A stretch of 64,000 bases of DNA from Taibaiella sp041660405 (GCA_041660405.1 JBAZWL010000010.1:1-64000); one strand, 5' to 3'; shown: positions 26,397 to 35,632, numbered from the stretch's first letter. The notes: a model not told the origin generated them from the letters alone. Program-made: numbers and translations.

Positions 26397-26534
26397 ATGA
26401 GAAAAATGAACAAATTCTGGAGCGTAGCAATTTTAGTTGCTGTATTGTGCTTCGTTATGCAATCGTGCGCTTCATCACGTAATAAATACGGATGCCCTGA
26501 ACGTATTCAGTCAGAGGTCAGTTTACTTCCATAA
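26397..26534 (+). CDS. small lipoprotein, 45 residues
   Basis: A short gene encoding 45 residues: basic start (MRKMNKFW), hydrophobic helix (SVAILVAVLCFVM) and a lipobox-like QSC at about residues 22-24, leaving a mature peptide of 22 residues (CASSRNKYGCPERIQSEVSL). It is followed by a good terminator, which supports a real transcript. No function is known. It lies between the mpl promoter region and an ABC permease. Confidence 0.65.
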   Translation: MRKMNKFWSVAILVAVLCFVMQSCASSRNKYGCPERIQSEVSLLP

Positions 26535-26565
26535 GCTAATTAGTTTTTATAAATCATCTATATAA

Positions 26566-26608
26566 GGATGCTGTTCTTAACATTTAAGAGCAGCATCCTT
26601 TTTATTTT
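26566..26608 (+). terminator. intrinsic terminator after the small lipoprotein gene
   Basis: A 15-bp stem with one mismatch (26566-26580 with 26584-26598, core GGATGCTG) and a tail of TTTTTATTTT. Confidence 0.85.
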
Positions 26609-26652
26609 GTATCGTATGGTTTTGATTACCAGTTTTATTAAGAACGCGATAG

Positions 26653-26786
26653 TATCTTTGCGGCCACGCTCTTTATTGGTATCCGTTTTCAAAGCATGTT
26701 TATTTTCCCATGATAAATTATTAAACCGTCATATGAAAATAACGCCTAATTGAAACTGACAACTGATCACTTATCACTGACAACTT
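26653..26786 (+). promoter_or_regulatory. leader region of the ABC permease with repeat copy 3
   Basis: TATCTTTG (26653-26660) is a -7 element with a leader of about 130 bases. At 26752-26786 lies the interspersed repeat GAAACTGACAACTGATCAC followed by TTATCACTGACAACTT, directly before the GTG start. No other gene is visible in 26609-26795. Confidence 0.45.
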
Positions 26787-26795
26787 ATTATTACC

Positions 26796-28058
26796 GTGTT
26801 TGCAACTATACGAAAAGAACTTTTATTATTAATGCGTGATCCGGGAGGATTATTATTGCTCCTCATTATGCCGGCCGCATTGATCATTGTTATGGCTCTG
26901 GTGCAGGATGCACCATATCGGGATTACCAGGAAATGAAATTTGAGATACTGGTTGCCAATAATGATAAAGGATCTGTAGGTAACAAGATCATAGAAGGTC
27001 TGAAGAAAAATAAAAGCTTTATTGTAATCAGTACCTTACATCAAAAGGAACTGACAGAGGCCGATCTCAAAGCTAATCTTAGAGAAGGGAAATACAAATT
27101 AGGTATCATCATTCCGGAAAATGCGACAGCATCGCTGGTAAATACCTCTAATAAACTGGCCAATGAAATGGCAAAAACGATGGGTGTCGAAGGTAGCCTC
27201 CCGGTTAAGGCAATTGCTGATACACCATCTATTGAACTGGTGTTCGACCCTGTAGTTAAGCCTTCTTTTCGCAGTGCGTTGAACTATGCTTTAAACCAAT
27301 ACATTACGCAGGTGAAGATTGAGATACTCATGCAAAGAATGAGCAAAATGAATGGCGGTACTGCTGAAGCTCATATTGACATGACCGCGATGAATGTACT
27401 GGAGGTACATGAGAAAAGCCTGGATAAGGGTGCTCAAATCAGTCCTTCTATGAATTCTGTACAGCACAATGTGCCTGCATGGGCTATTTTTGGTATGTTT
27501 CTCATTGTGGTTCCCATTTCAGGTAATATGATACGGGAACGTGATGAAGGCAGCGCTGTACGCATACAACTTATACCTACAGCTACAAAAAGAGTCGGCC
27601 TCGGAAAGATCGTTTTTTATATGATGGTCTGCATGCTACAATTCTTTGTCATGATGCTTGTCGGTATATTTTTACTGCCTTATTTTGGATTGCCAAAACT
27701 TACTTTGGGTGTACATCCCTGGGCATTATTACCTGTAGTTTTTGCTATTGCTTTTGCAGCTGTTAACTATGGATATTTTATCGGAAGTATATTTAAGACA
27801 GCAAACCAGGCCATGCCTTTCGGCGCTATATCTGTGGTGCTATTTTCCGCTATGGGTGGAGTATGGGTACCCGTTGAAATATTGCCGGACGCTATGCGCA
27901 AAGTTGCCATGATTTCGCCGCTACATTGGAGCCTTGAAGGTGTAAATGAAATTATATTGAGAGGTAAAGGTTTGTTGGGCATTGCAAAGCCTTTCTGCAT
28001 ATTAATAGGCTCGGGCATTTTACTCAGTATACTTCCTGTTTTTCTGGGGAAAAAATAA
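26796..28058 (+). CDS. ABC-2 type transporter permease
   Basis: A 420-residue permease with one N-terminal membrane segment (GGLLLLLIMPAALIIVMALV), a periplasmic region of about 180 residues, and five to six membrane helices after about 225 (AIFGMFLIVVPISGNMIRERDEGSA). The layout matches the YhaP/NatB/YbhR branch of ABC-2 exporters. The start is GTG at 26796; no ATG suits the first helix. No ATPase gene lies on either side, so the partner must be encoded elsewhere. Substrate unknown. Confidence 0.82.
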   Translation: MFATIRKELLLLMRDPGGLLLLLIMPAALIIVMALVQDAPYRDYQEMKFEILVANNDKGSVGNKIIEGLKKNKSFIVISTLHQKELTEADLKANLREGKYKLGIIIPENATASLVNTSNKLANEMAKTMGVEGSLPVKAIADTPSIELVFDPVVKPSFRSALNYALNQYITQVKIEILMQRMSKMNGGTAEAHIDMTAMNVLEVHEKSLDKGAQISPSMNSVQHNVPAWAIFGMFLIVVPISGNMIRERDEGSAVRIQLIPTATKRVGLGKIVFYMMVCMLQFFVMMLVGIFLLPYFGLPKLTLGVHPWALLPVVFAIAFAAVNYGYFIGSIFKTANQAMPFGAISVVLFSAMGGVWVPVEILPDAMRKVAMISPLHWSLEGVNEIILRGKGLLGIAKPFCILIGSGILLSILPVFLGKK

Positions 28059-28061
28059 TTG

Positions 28062-28130
28062 GATCCGGTAGGGACGCATTGCATGCGTCCATCACATAAG
28101 AGGACGCATGCAATGCGTCCCTACCGGATC
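28062..28130. repeat. 29-bp perfect inverted repeat, likely bidirectional terminator
   Basis: Arms 28062-28090 and 28102-28130 are perfect complements (core GGTAGGGACGCATTGCATGC) around an 11-base loop. The right arm contains the stop codon of the exbD-like gene. It lies between two convergent genes. The core is a common intergenic element in Bacteroidota. Confidence 0.85.
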
Positions 28131-28639
28131 AGACCATTCACCATTTCATTTTCCGAAGGATAAATATCAACCATAGCAACGTTTTTCACCTTCAGGATAT
28201 CCATCTCATCAAACAGGCTTATAATATCTTGTACCGTTGCGGTAGCGTGAGATTTAATAAGCACTTGCAGATGTCTTTCGTCGGGGTTTTTCCTGCTTAA
28301 TAGAGCTTGCTGTTTTTGCATCAGCACCTTACGTAACTCTGTTTCATTATTAGCTAAACGCAATTGTATTGAAGGATCAAACTTTCCTTCATAGTAAAAG
28401 ACCTTATGGTCTTTAGCCGGTAATAAAGTAATAGCTGATGATTCGTAATAAGCAGTACCGCCTGGAGGTGCTGGGGTGAAAGGCATTTGAATATCCATCC
28501 ACTTTGGCTCGCGCATAGTTGTCGTCATCATAAAGAAAGTGATGAGTAGAAAACCTAAGTCAACCATTGGCGTAAGATCTATGCGCGGAGTAGCATGGTT
28601 ACGCCCATTTCTTTTTGAATTAATCTGGATATCAGCCAT
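28121..28639 (-). CDS. ExbD/TolR-family biopolymer transport protein
   Basis: A 172-residue inner-membrane protein with one helix near the N-terminus. RIDLTPMVDLGFLLITFFMMTT contains the Asp in the helix that carries protons in ExbD/TolR. The periplasmic domain follows (QLRLANNETELRKVLMQ). ExbD normally works with ExbB and TonB to energise outer-membrane receptors, but neither is adjacent, so it must pair with distant partners. The YihY gene upstream ends 63 bases before this start. Confidence 0.85.
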   Translation of the reverse strand: MADIQINSKRNGRNHATPRIDLTPMVDLGFLLITFFMMTTTMREPKWMDIQMPFTPAPPGGTAYYESSAITLLPAKDHKVFYYEGKFDPSIQLRLANNETELRKVLMQKQQALLSRKNPDERHLQVLIKSHATATVQDIISLFDEMDILKVKNVAMVDIYPSENEMVNGLIR

Positions 28640-28702
28640 AGGAAATATTTACCTTAATGACCTTATTAACTCATTATTCCATAAATATTCCGGATATTAT
28701 TT

Positions 28703-29638
28703 TTACAGATTATGTTCTTCTTTAAGATGTTGGAGTAAACGTTTTTCACTGAATTCTGCATAGCTGTTGGGCATAATCTTTTTGCCATGATATTCTATAT
28801 AAGCCCTGGTAAATTCAGCTCCAAAATAAAGAATAGCAGCAGAAAAATAGATCCAAAGCAGCAATATGATTATTGAGCTGGCAGCACCATATAAGCTTAC
28901 AGTATTTGTGCTGCTTATATAAATACCAATCAGGAATTTGCCTAATAAAAATAATGCAGAAGTTACGAAAGAGCCGGGCCACACTTGTTTCCAGTGTACC
29001 CGTACATCAGGAAGCATTTTGAAAATAACAGAAAAAAGAAAGCTGATTACAAAGAAAATGACAACGGTATTGACTAAGCTTAATACATTGATGGGTAATT
29101 CGGGTAGCATTTTTAATAGAAATGAGCTCATAGCGAGGAGTAACGCATTCACAATAAGAGAAACGATGAGCAAAAAGCCAAGGCCAACAATCATGGAAAA
29201 TGAAATAACGCGGTTCAGTAATAATTTTATGTATCCTTTTTTAGCTTTTGGCCTCACACCCCAAATCATATTGAGGGAATCCTGTATTTCAACAAAAGTA
29301 CCTGTTGCTCCTATCACCAAAGCTATTGCCCCTACTATTGTGGCTAACAGGCTATTCTTTTGCGATTGTAATTTAATAATTACATTCTGAAGTTGCATTG
29401 CAGTCTCACTTCCGATTACGTCGTGAAGCTCCGTAAATATGCGGCCCTGGATAGCATCTTTACCATAAAAAGTACCACCAAGGATAATAATGAGCAATAG
29501 CATTGGCGGCAAGGAAAAAATGGTGCTGTAAGCCAAAGCAGAACTAAGCTTCATCCCTTTATCATTGGAGAAGCCTGTAGCGGCATCTACTAAAATAGTC
29601 CAGTATTTATTGGTTATTTGTTTTATTTTCGTTGCCAT
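28703..29638 (-). CDS. YihY/BrkB-family membrane protein
   Basis: A 311-residue protein with six predicted membrane segments matching the YihY/UPF0761 family (formerly and wrongly called ribonuclease BN). Typical segments are DKGMKLSSALAYSTIFSLPPMLLLI, GAIALVIGATGTFVEIQDSLNMIWG and WIYFSAAILYFGAEFTRAY. Its transported substrate or function is unknown. It is divergent from the MarR-XerD pair. Confidence 0.88.
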   Translation of the reverse strand: MATKIKQITNKYWTILVDAATGFSNDKGMKLSSALAYSTIFSLPPMLLLIIILGGTFYGKDAIQGRIFTELHDVIGSETAMQLQNVIIKLQSQKNSLLATIVGAIALVIGATGTFVEIQDSLNMIWGVRPKAKKGYIKLLLNRVISFSMIVGLGFLLIVSLIVNALLLAMSSFLLKMLPELPINVLSLVNTVVIFFVISFLFSVIFKMLPDVRVHWKQVWPGSFVTSALFLLGKFLIGIYISSTNTVSLYGAASSIIILLLWIYFSAAILYFGAEFTRAYIEYHGKKIMPNSYAEFSEKRLLQHLKEEHNL

Positions 29639-29761
29639 ATTACTAAAATATGTAAACTTTATAACAACCGATAGTTTTTGTGATTGTTATAAATATGAAT
29701 GCTACAAGATCAAAATTATATTTTGACCATTACAAACGTACGATATAATTAAGTGTTTGCC

Positions 29762-30238
29762 ATGAAACTGGAAGAGGAATTAAAAATGCAAAAATTTTCA
29801 GATAATTTCCAAAGGGCTTATCTCAATATAATTTTTACTGCCAATTGGATGGAAGCCCATATGCAACAGCAGTTGAAACCATATAATATTACAGCGCCGC
29901 AATTCAATGTGCTGCGCATATTACGAGGGCAAAAAGGAAATCCGATGAGCGCTTGCGCCATACAGGAACGGATGATACACCGTACGTCCAATGTTACCCG
30001 TATCCTGGAAAAGCTTGTGGAAAAAAATCTTGTTACCCGTGATAGCAGCCCCAATAATCGCAGGATGATCGATGTGAAACTTACTGAAGAAGGTTTGGAA
30101 CTAATCAACAGTACAGATGATCTTGCCAAAACGGTGAATGCTAAACTGGCAGCAGCGTTATCAGAAGATGATGCTAAAAATCTGGGTGATTGGCTGGACA
30201 AAATAAGGGAAACCGATTTGTTGGAAACGCATGAATAA
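29762..30238 (+). CDS. MarR-family transcriptional regulator
   Basis: A 158-residue winged-helix repressor: dimerisation helices at both ends, and a wHTH at about 45-110 (LKPYNITAPQFNVLRILRG, CAIQERMIHRTSNVTRILEKLVEKNLVTRD, RRMIDVKLTEEG). MarR proteins respond to small aromatic or oxidant ligands and usually regulate nearby genes. The closest targets are xerD, 11 bases downstream, or the divergent yihY-like gene. I start at the ATG at 29762; a GTG nine bases earlier is possible. Confidence 0.88.
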   Translation: MKLEEELKMQKFSDNFQRAYLNIIFTANWMEAHMQQQLKPYNITAPQFNVLRILRGQKGNPMSACAIQERMIHRTSNVTRILEKLVEKNLVTRDSSPNNRRMIDVKLTEEGLELINSTDDLAKTVNAKLAAALSEDDAKNLGDWLDKIRETDLLETHE

Positions 30239-30249
30239 GTAATATCAAA

Positions 30250-31155
30250 ATGTGGACCTCTTACCTGAAGGGATTTAAAGCTTTCCTGCAACTCGAAAAA
30301 TCACTGTCAAAAAATTCAGTAGAGGCTTACCTGCGGGATGTGCAGATGCTTGCCAATTTTCTGAATAGTGAAAATAAGTCTATTGCATTGGAGCAAGTTG
30401 ACCTTGGCCAGCTACAAAAGTTTCTGCAGTCGATACATGAAATGGAATTTGCTGCTACATCGCAGGCAAGAATTATTTCCGGTATCAAGGCTTTTTTTCA
30501 TTACCTGGTTATGGAGGAAGTCATATCTACCAACCCAACGGAGCTACTTGAAGCACCCAAACTACAACGTAAGTTACCGGATGTGTTAGGTGTAGACGAA
30601 GTGGAATTGCTTTTTACCGGTATAGACCATAGCAAACCGGAAGGTCAGCGTAATAGGGCTATATTGGAAGTGATGTATAGCTGTGGCCTTCGTGTTACAG
30701 AATTGATAGAGCTTCAGCTTACCAATATGTATCTTGATGTAGGATTTATAAGAGTAATTGGAAAGGGCAATAAAGAAAGACTGATTCCTATTGGTGATGA
30801 AGCTATAAAGTATATAAACATTTACCGGGATACGATAAGAAATACAGTGAAGCCGGATAAGGGACATGAAAATACTTTATTTCTCAACAGGCGTGGCAAA
30901 GGGCTTTCCAGGATAATGATCTTTTATATCATTAAAGAGGCCGCACAAAAAGCAGGTATCGTAAAAAACATATATCCGCATACATTAAGGCATAGTTTTG
31001 CTACACACCTGGTAGAAGGCGGCGCTGACTTGAGAGCCGTGCAGGAAATGCTTGGACATGAAAGCATTACTACTACAGAAATTTACACACATCTTGACCG
31101 TAATTTCCTGAGGCAAACATTGGAAAAATTTCATCCCCGATTCCATAATCAATAA
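30250..31155 (+). CDS. xerD: tyrosine recombinase XerD
   Basis: A 301-residue integrase-type recombinase that resolves chromosome dimers at dif during division. The SAM-like core-binding domain covers 1-90, and the catalytic domain has R148 (SCGLRVTEL), K172 (GKGNKERLIP), H244 and R247 (HTLRHSFATH), H270 (LGHES) and the nucleophile Y279 (YTHLD). Length and motifs fit XerD rather than a phage integrase. Bacteroidota often encode more than one Xer protein, so XerC is possible. It follows MarR by 11 bases. Confidence 0.88.
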   Translation: MWTSYLKGFKAFLQLEKSLSKNSVEAYLRDVQMLANFLNSENKSIALEQVDLGQLQKFLQSIHEMEFAATSQARIISGIKAFFHYLVMEEVISTNPTELLEAPKLQRKLPDVLGVDEVELLFTGIDHSKPEGQRNRAILEVMYSCGLRVTELIELQLTNMYLDVGFIRVIGKGNKERLIPIGDEAIKYINIYRDTIRNTVKPDKGHENTLFLNRRGKGLSRIMIFYIIKEAAQKAGIVKNIYPHTLRHSFATHLVEGGADLRAVQEMLGHESITTTEIYTHLDRNFLRQTLEKFHPRFHNQ

Positions 31156-31193
31156 CTTGTGTACCTTAGTGCTCTCGTTGTAATAAGCAGATT

Positions 31194-31856
31194 ATGCAAA
31201 CCTTTAAAACATCCAAAGCAAAAGAAAATATACTGCGAAAAATACGCATGGCCTTGCAGGAAGAATCTTTACCTATGCCTTTTCCGGAAGCGGAAAAGGT
31301 AAATGTATCTTCTCTATTTCAAGGATTATCTGAAGGGACACTGGAAGAAACATTTGCAGCAGAATTTTCCCGTTCAGGCGGCCACTTTGTTTTTTGTAAT
31401 ACACAGGAAGACTTGATGGAAAACCTGCGGGTATTGGCAGAAAGCCGCAACTGGACTGAAGTATTGTGTGCTCATAAGCCATTATTCTCTCTATTGGTCA
31501 ATCATAAACTTTCTTTTGTACGAGAATTCAATCCTTTGCATGAACAAGCACAGGCTTGCATTACAGACTGTGAAGCTGCTATTGCCCTCACAGGAAGTAT
31601 TCTTTTAAGCAGCCGGCAAAACCATGGCAGGGTAGCATCGGTTTATTTTCCGGTACATATTGTGGTGTTGCAACCGCATCAAATAGTGCCAGATATTACC
31701 GATGGACTTAAGTTGCTGAAGCAAAAATACAATGACCAATTACCATCCATGATAAACCTGAATACCGGCCCAAGCCGCACTGCAGATATAGAAAAAACCC
31801 TTGTAACCGGCGTCCATGGTCCCAAAGAAGTATTCTGTTTTTTTCTAAATCAATAA
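31194..31856 (+). CDS. LUD domain protein (LutC-like)
   Basis: A 220-residue protein matching the LUD domain of LutC/YkgG, one of three proteins of the LutABC iron-sulfur lactate dehydrogenase. Family features are the helical start (KAKENILRKIRMAL), ITDCEAAIALTGSILLSS, and the end PSRTADIEKTLVTGVHGPKEV. LutA and LutB are not in the window, so they lie elsewhere or the protein has another role. It follows xerD by 38 bases. Confidence 0.82.
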   Translation: MQTFKTSKAKENILRKIRMALQEESLPMPFPEAEKVNVSSLFQGLSEGTLEETFAAEFSRSGGHFVFCNTQEDLMENLRVLAESRNWTEVLCAHKPLFSLLVNHKLSFVREFNPLHEQAQACITDCEAAIALTGSILLSSRQNHGRVASVYFPVHIVVLQPHQIVPDITDGLKLLKQKYNDQLPSMINLNTGPSRTADIEKTLVTGVHGPKEVFCFFLNQ

Positions 31857-31884
31857 AAGGTGAGTATTGAACGTTATTTTTAAA

Positions 31885-31959
31885 GACTCAATATTCAATG
31901 CACAACGTTCAATATTCAATTTTGCAACTGAGCACTTACAACTAACCACTGACCACTTA
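31885..31959. repeat. interspersed intergenic repeat, copy 4
   Basis: GACTCAATATTCAATG (31885 on) is followed by CAATATTCAAT, then ACTAACCACTGACCACTTA ending eight bases before the queA start. The same blocks, in the same order and position relative to a start codon, occur at 13816-13884. Confidence 0.6.
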
Positions 31960-31966
31960 GAAAAAA

Positions 31967-33208
31967 ATGCATCCTTCTTCTCTTCAGATAAAAGATTTTA
32001 CTTACGATTTACCCGAGGAAAAAATTGCCCGTTATCCTTTACCACATAGGGATCAGTCCAAACTACTGATCTATAAAAACGGTTGTCTTTCTGAAGATAC
32101 TTATCAACATCTGGAGCAACATATACCGGATCAAAGCCTGCTTGTATTTAATCAGACTAAAGTGATTCATGCCAGGCTTTTGTTTCAAAAACCTACTGGT
32201 GGCAAGATAGAAGTCTTTTGCCTGGAGCCTGATGAACGATATCCTGATGTGCAGACCGCAATGTTGCAGAGGGGATCTGTGTATTGGAAATGTATGGTAG
32301 GTGGCGCTGCCAAATGGAAAGATGGCCAGCAGTTATCTCTTGAAGTGGCGGGAGATAAAAGCAATGCGCCACTGGTTATGACTGCTATTATAGATGAGAA
32401 GAAAGAAGGTTATTTTGTGTTGCAATTAAACTGGAATACTGATCTTTCCTTTGCAGAAGCCTTACATATTGCCGGTCATGTACCTTTACCTCCATATTTG
32501 AATCGTGCAGCAGAGCTAAGTGATGAAACCCGTTACCAGACCATATTTGCCAGGGAAGAGGGTAGTGTGGCAGCACCTACAGCAGCCCTGCACTTTACTG
32601 AAGATGTGCTCAATAAATTAACAAGTAAAGATATTGCTACCGGATTCGTAACCTTACATGTGGGTGCCGGAACCTTTAAACCGGTAAAAAGTGAAACCAT
32701 GCAGGATCATGACATGCATGCAGAATGGATAGAAGTAACATCAGGATTTTTGCAGCAAATTATTGATCAACTGCATTCGCAAAAACCGGTGATTGCTGTA
32801 GGCACTACGTCTGCCCGAACGCTGGAAAGCCTTTACTGGATTGGAGTACGTTTAAAAAGAAATGATATAGAACACCTGGATGGAGTTGCCGTGCCACAAT
32901 GGTATCCTTATGATAATAATAGTGACTTTACAGCGACGGAAATTTTTGAATTCCTGAAGTTGCATATGCACAACCATCAAATGAGCAAGTTAATCACTAG
33001 AACACAGATCATTATTGCACCCGGATATGTATTCAGGGTTATTGATGGGTTGATCACAAATTTTCATCAACCACAATCTACTTTGTTATTACTGGTATCA
33101 GCGCTTGTAGGTAATGATTGGCGGAATATATACGATTATGCATTGCAGCACGACTTTCGTTTTCTGAGTTATGGCGATGGCTGTTTGCTATGGAATAATA
33201 ATGTTTAA
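31967..33208 (+). CDS. queA: S-adenosylmethionine:tRNA ribosyltransferase-isomerase (QueA)
   Basis: A 413-residue enzyme that adds an epoxycyclopentane group from SAM to 7-aminomethyl-7-deazaguanine in tRNA, the penultimate step of queuosine synthesis. Typical segments are FTYDLPEEKIARYPL at the N-terminus, LLVFNQTKVIHARLLFQK, HIAGHVPLPPYL, EEGSVAAPTAALHFTEDVL and VTLHVGAGTFKPVK. The length exceeds the 340-350 residues of proteobacterial QueA, but longer forms are normal in this group. It overlaps the convergent amine oxidase gene by four bases. Confidence 0.9.
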   Translation: MHPSSLQIKDFTYDLPEEKIARYPLPHRDQSKLLIYKNGCLSEDTYQHLEQHIPDQSLLVFNQTKVIHARLLFQKPTGGKIEVFCLEPDERYPDVQTAMLQRGSVYWKCMVGGAAKWKDGQQLSLEVAGDKSNAPLVMTAIIDEKKEGYFVLQLNWNTDLSFAEALHIAGHVPLPPYLNRAAELSDETRYQTIFAREEGSVAAPTAALHFTEDVLNKLTSKDIATGFVTLHVGAGTFKPVKSETMQDHDMHAEWIEVTSGFLQQIIDQLHSQKPVIAVGTTSARTLESLYWIGVRLKRNDIEHLDGVAVPQWYPYDNNSDFTATEIFEFLKLHMHNHQMSKLITRTQIIIAPGYVFRVIDGLITNFHQPQSTLLLLVSALVGNDWRNIYDYALQHDFRFLSYGDGCLLWNNNV

Positions 33209-34554
33209 ATCTCGGCTGCAGCTGCTTCTCCGGTATTAATAGCGCCTTCCATAAAACCCTGCCATTCGGCAAGATGCTCCCCTGCAAAATGCGTATGAAG
33301 AAAAGGTTCTTTTAAAACAGGCCTTATACGGAACCACTGACCTGTGCCATAAAGTGCATATGCACCATGAGAACGATCATCGTTGCCCCAATAATAATTG
33401 AACTGCTGCTTTAAAATATCTTGAACATTTCCGAATACAGGTTGCAATGTTTCCTGTACATTCATGAAATTCCATTGGTCGCTCTGATTGGCCACCACGG
33501 CAGCTTTGTCTCCAATGCTATAGGATATCAGTACACCATCTTCACCGGGTTGCCGCTGTGTGGCGTGATAAAAGTAATGGGGTAACTGATCCGTTACCAG
33601 ATCAAAATTTTCCTCTTTCCAGAAGCGTTTACCAAACAACATAGCATGCTTATTAATGCGTGCATATTGCAATTCGTGTATAGCGTCAGATTTATTTTCA
33701 GGAAGAAGAGGATACCAATCTATTTTTTTCAAGGCAAATGTCGGCAACGTACAAATCACTTTGTCCGCTTCAAACATTTTTCCATTAGCACAATACACTT
33801 TCACTTTATCGCCTTGCTCAATGCGGGTTACAGCATGGTTTAATAATATTTTTTCAGTACCTAAACGCTCTGAAAGCCTCTGCGACAACATGGAATTTCC
33901 ACCTCTTATCTTTTTATCCATTTCATTTTTCTCACTACTTTCGGCATACTCCGCAAGTGCAGCATATGCGGAAACATGCCTTATGCTTTCGCCAAAATCG
34001 GTACTGTCCATCAATTCGCGTATATCAAGGTCACGGCCGTCACAGCCATTGTTTACCAGGTAGCGCCACCAGTCCATACGGTCCAGGCGTTGTTTATCTT
34101 CATCCTTAAAATGTTTGTATTCTTCCAGCATTCCCTTAAACTTCGATTGCCATTCGTTGCTGAAATTCCACTGACCGGCTGGCTTATATTCCCCTTTGTA
34201 CAGCAGGCTTGTATCCATCTGGTTGTTGAATAATTCCAGTTTCAGTTCATCACAAAGTTCATGGATACGACTGTGAGAATTGCCTACCCATTCTGCTCCT
34301 AATTCTATTACAAGATCTTTATTCACTTGATGTGAAAATACCCGTCCCCCAACACGGCCTTTACTTTCCAGTACGGTAACATCAAAATTTCTTTCCTTCA
34401 ATTTACATGCAGCAGCCAACCCGGCGAAACCGGCTCCGATAACGATAACTTTCTTTTTACCGGATTGGAAAAAGTTGGAAAATGATGAGGCCGGAAGCAT
34501 AAGTCCGCCGGCAACTAAAATCCCCTGACGGAGAAAGGATCTGCGCGTTGTCAT
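33205..34554 (-). CDS. Tat-exported FAD-dependent amine oxidase-like protein
   Basis: A 449-residue flavin monoamine oxidase-family protein. It begins with a twin-arginine signal (TTRRSFLRQG, then a hydrophobic stretch to about residue 30), followed by the dinucleotide motif VIVIGAGFAGLAAACKL and RVGGRVFSHQ, and ends with the second flavin segment LHTHFAGEHLAEWQGFMEGA. It should fold with FAD in the cytoplasm and then be exported. Substrate is unknown. It is divergent from the DarA-like gene. Confidence 0.85.
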   Translation of the reverse strand: MTTRRSFLRQGILVAGGLMLPASSFSNFFQSGKKKVIVIGAGFAGLAAACKLKERNFDVTVLESKGRVGGRVFSHQVNKDLVIELGAEWVGNSHSRIHELCDELKLELFNNQMDTSLLYKGEYKPAGQWNFSNEWQSKFKGMLEEYKHFKDEDKQRLDRMDWWRYLVNNGCDGRDLDIRELMDSTDFGESIRHVSAYAALAEYAESSEKNEMDKKIRGGNSMLSQRLSERLGTEKILLNHAVTRIEQGDKVKVYCANGKMFEADKVICTLPTFALKKIDWYPLLPENKSDAIHELQYARINKHAMLFGKRFWKEENFDLVTDQLPHYFYHATQRQPGEDGVLISYSIGDKAAVVANQSDQWNFMNVQETLQPVFGNVQDILKQQFNYYWGNDDRSHGAYALYGTGQWFRIRPVLKEPFLHTHFAGEHLAEWQGFMEGAINTGEAAAAEI

Positions 34555-34651
34555 TAGGTAGGTTTATAGGTTAATGGCAAAGCAAAATACAAAACATAAA
34601 GAATAATACAATACCACAAACAATAGGATTTTTAATTGCCATCAATACGAT

Positions 34652-34659
34652 TATCTTTG
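34652..34659 (+). promoter_or_regulatory. -7 element of the DarA-like gene
   Basis: TATCTTTG fits TAnnTTTG and lies 26 bases before the ATG at 34686. Confidence 0.5.
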
Positions 34660-34685
34660 TTGGCCTTTAAAAAGCCTATTTGAAT

Positions 34686-35606
34686 ATGAACATCCTTGTG
34701 ATCTATTTTACGCAAAGTGGACAGCTTCGCGAGATATTGGACCATGTAGTAAGAGATATAAAAACCGAGGCCGAGATAGACTTTGCCGAAATTAAACCGG
34801 TAAAGCCTTTTCCTTTTCCCTGGAAAGCGGATAGCTTCTTTGATGCAATGCCTGAAACGGTATTGCTTGAACCTGCCACAATACAACCCATGCCGGAGCT
34901 TACGGCCAAAGATTATGACCTGGTCATATTCGGATATCAACCTTGGTTCCTTCATCCGTCAATTCCTGCCAATAGTTTCCTTAAAAGCGAATGGGCAAAT
35001 GCCTTGAAAGGCAAACCTGTAATTACTGTAATTGGCAGCCGTAATATGTGGCTTAACGCGCAGGAAAAAGTAAAAGCAGAACTGGATAGAGTAGGGGCAA
35101 AGCATGCCGGCAATATTGTGCTGGAAGATAAACATGCCAATCTAATTTCAACACTGACCATTGTCCGCTGGCTGTTTAAAGGGCAGAAGGAAGCTTCAAA
35201 ACGTTTGCCAGCTGCGGGTGTATCTGATGCTGATATTAAAGGCACACAGAAATATGGGAAACCTATATTGCGATTTGTAAAAGAAAATAAAACCGCCGAG
35301 CTTCAAAAAGAATTGTTGCACCTGGGTGCCATTCATTTAAGGCCGGGTTTAATTGTATTGGAAAAAAGAGGTATTAGCCAATTTCCAAAATGGGCTAAGC
35401 GTGCAAAGAGCAAAGGCGAACCAGGTACACCGGAGCGAATGAAAGTGATCAAAGCTTTTCAGCGTCTGCTATTTGTCGCCATATTTATTTTATCGCCGAT
35501 TACTTCTCTGGTTGCTAAAATTCAAACGGCCTTAAAAATGAAACAGCTTCTTAAAGAAGTGGAATATTTTAAAGGGGTAGGGTATGTACCAGGAAAGTTG
35601 AGCTGA
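34686..35606 (+). CDS. DarA-like flavodoxin-fold protein
   Basis: A 306-residue protein with a flavodoxin-like N-terminus (MNILVIYFTQSGQLREILDHVV) and the motif IKPVKPFPFPWKADSFFDAMPE, characteristic of DarA, the dialkylresorcinol condensing enzyme of flexirubin and related clusters in Bacteroidota. A C-terminal hydrophobic segment (FVAIFILSPITSLVA) may anchor it. Neither DarB (a ketosynthase) nor other aryl polyene genes are nearby, so this is an isolated relative and may act on another substrate. ATG at 34686 is preferred to the TTG six bases upstream. Confidence 0.72.
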   Translation: MNILVIYFTQSGQLREILDHVVRDIKTEAEIDFAEIKPVKPFPFPWKADSFFDAMPETVLLEPATIQPMPELTAKDYDLVIFGYQPWFLHPSIPANSFLKSEWANALKGKPVITVIGSRNMWLNAQEKVKAELDRVGAKHAGNIVLEDKHANLISTLTIVRWLFKGQKEASKRLPAAGVSDADIKGTQKYGKPILRFVKENKTAELQKELLHLGAIHLRPGLIVLEKRGISQFPKWAKRAKSKGEPGTPERMKVIKAFQRLLFVAIFILSPITSLVAKIQTALKMKQLLKEVEYFKGVGYVPGKLS

Positions 35607-35632
35607 TATTTTCAACATTTTTTTGAATAAGG

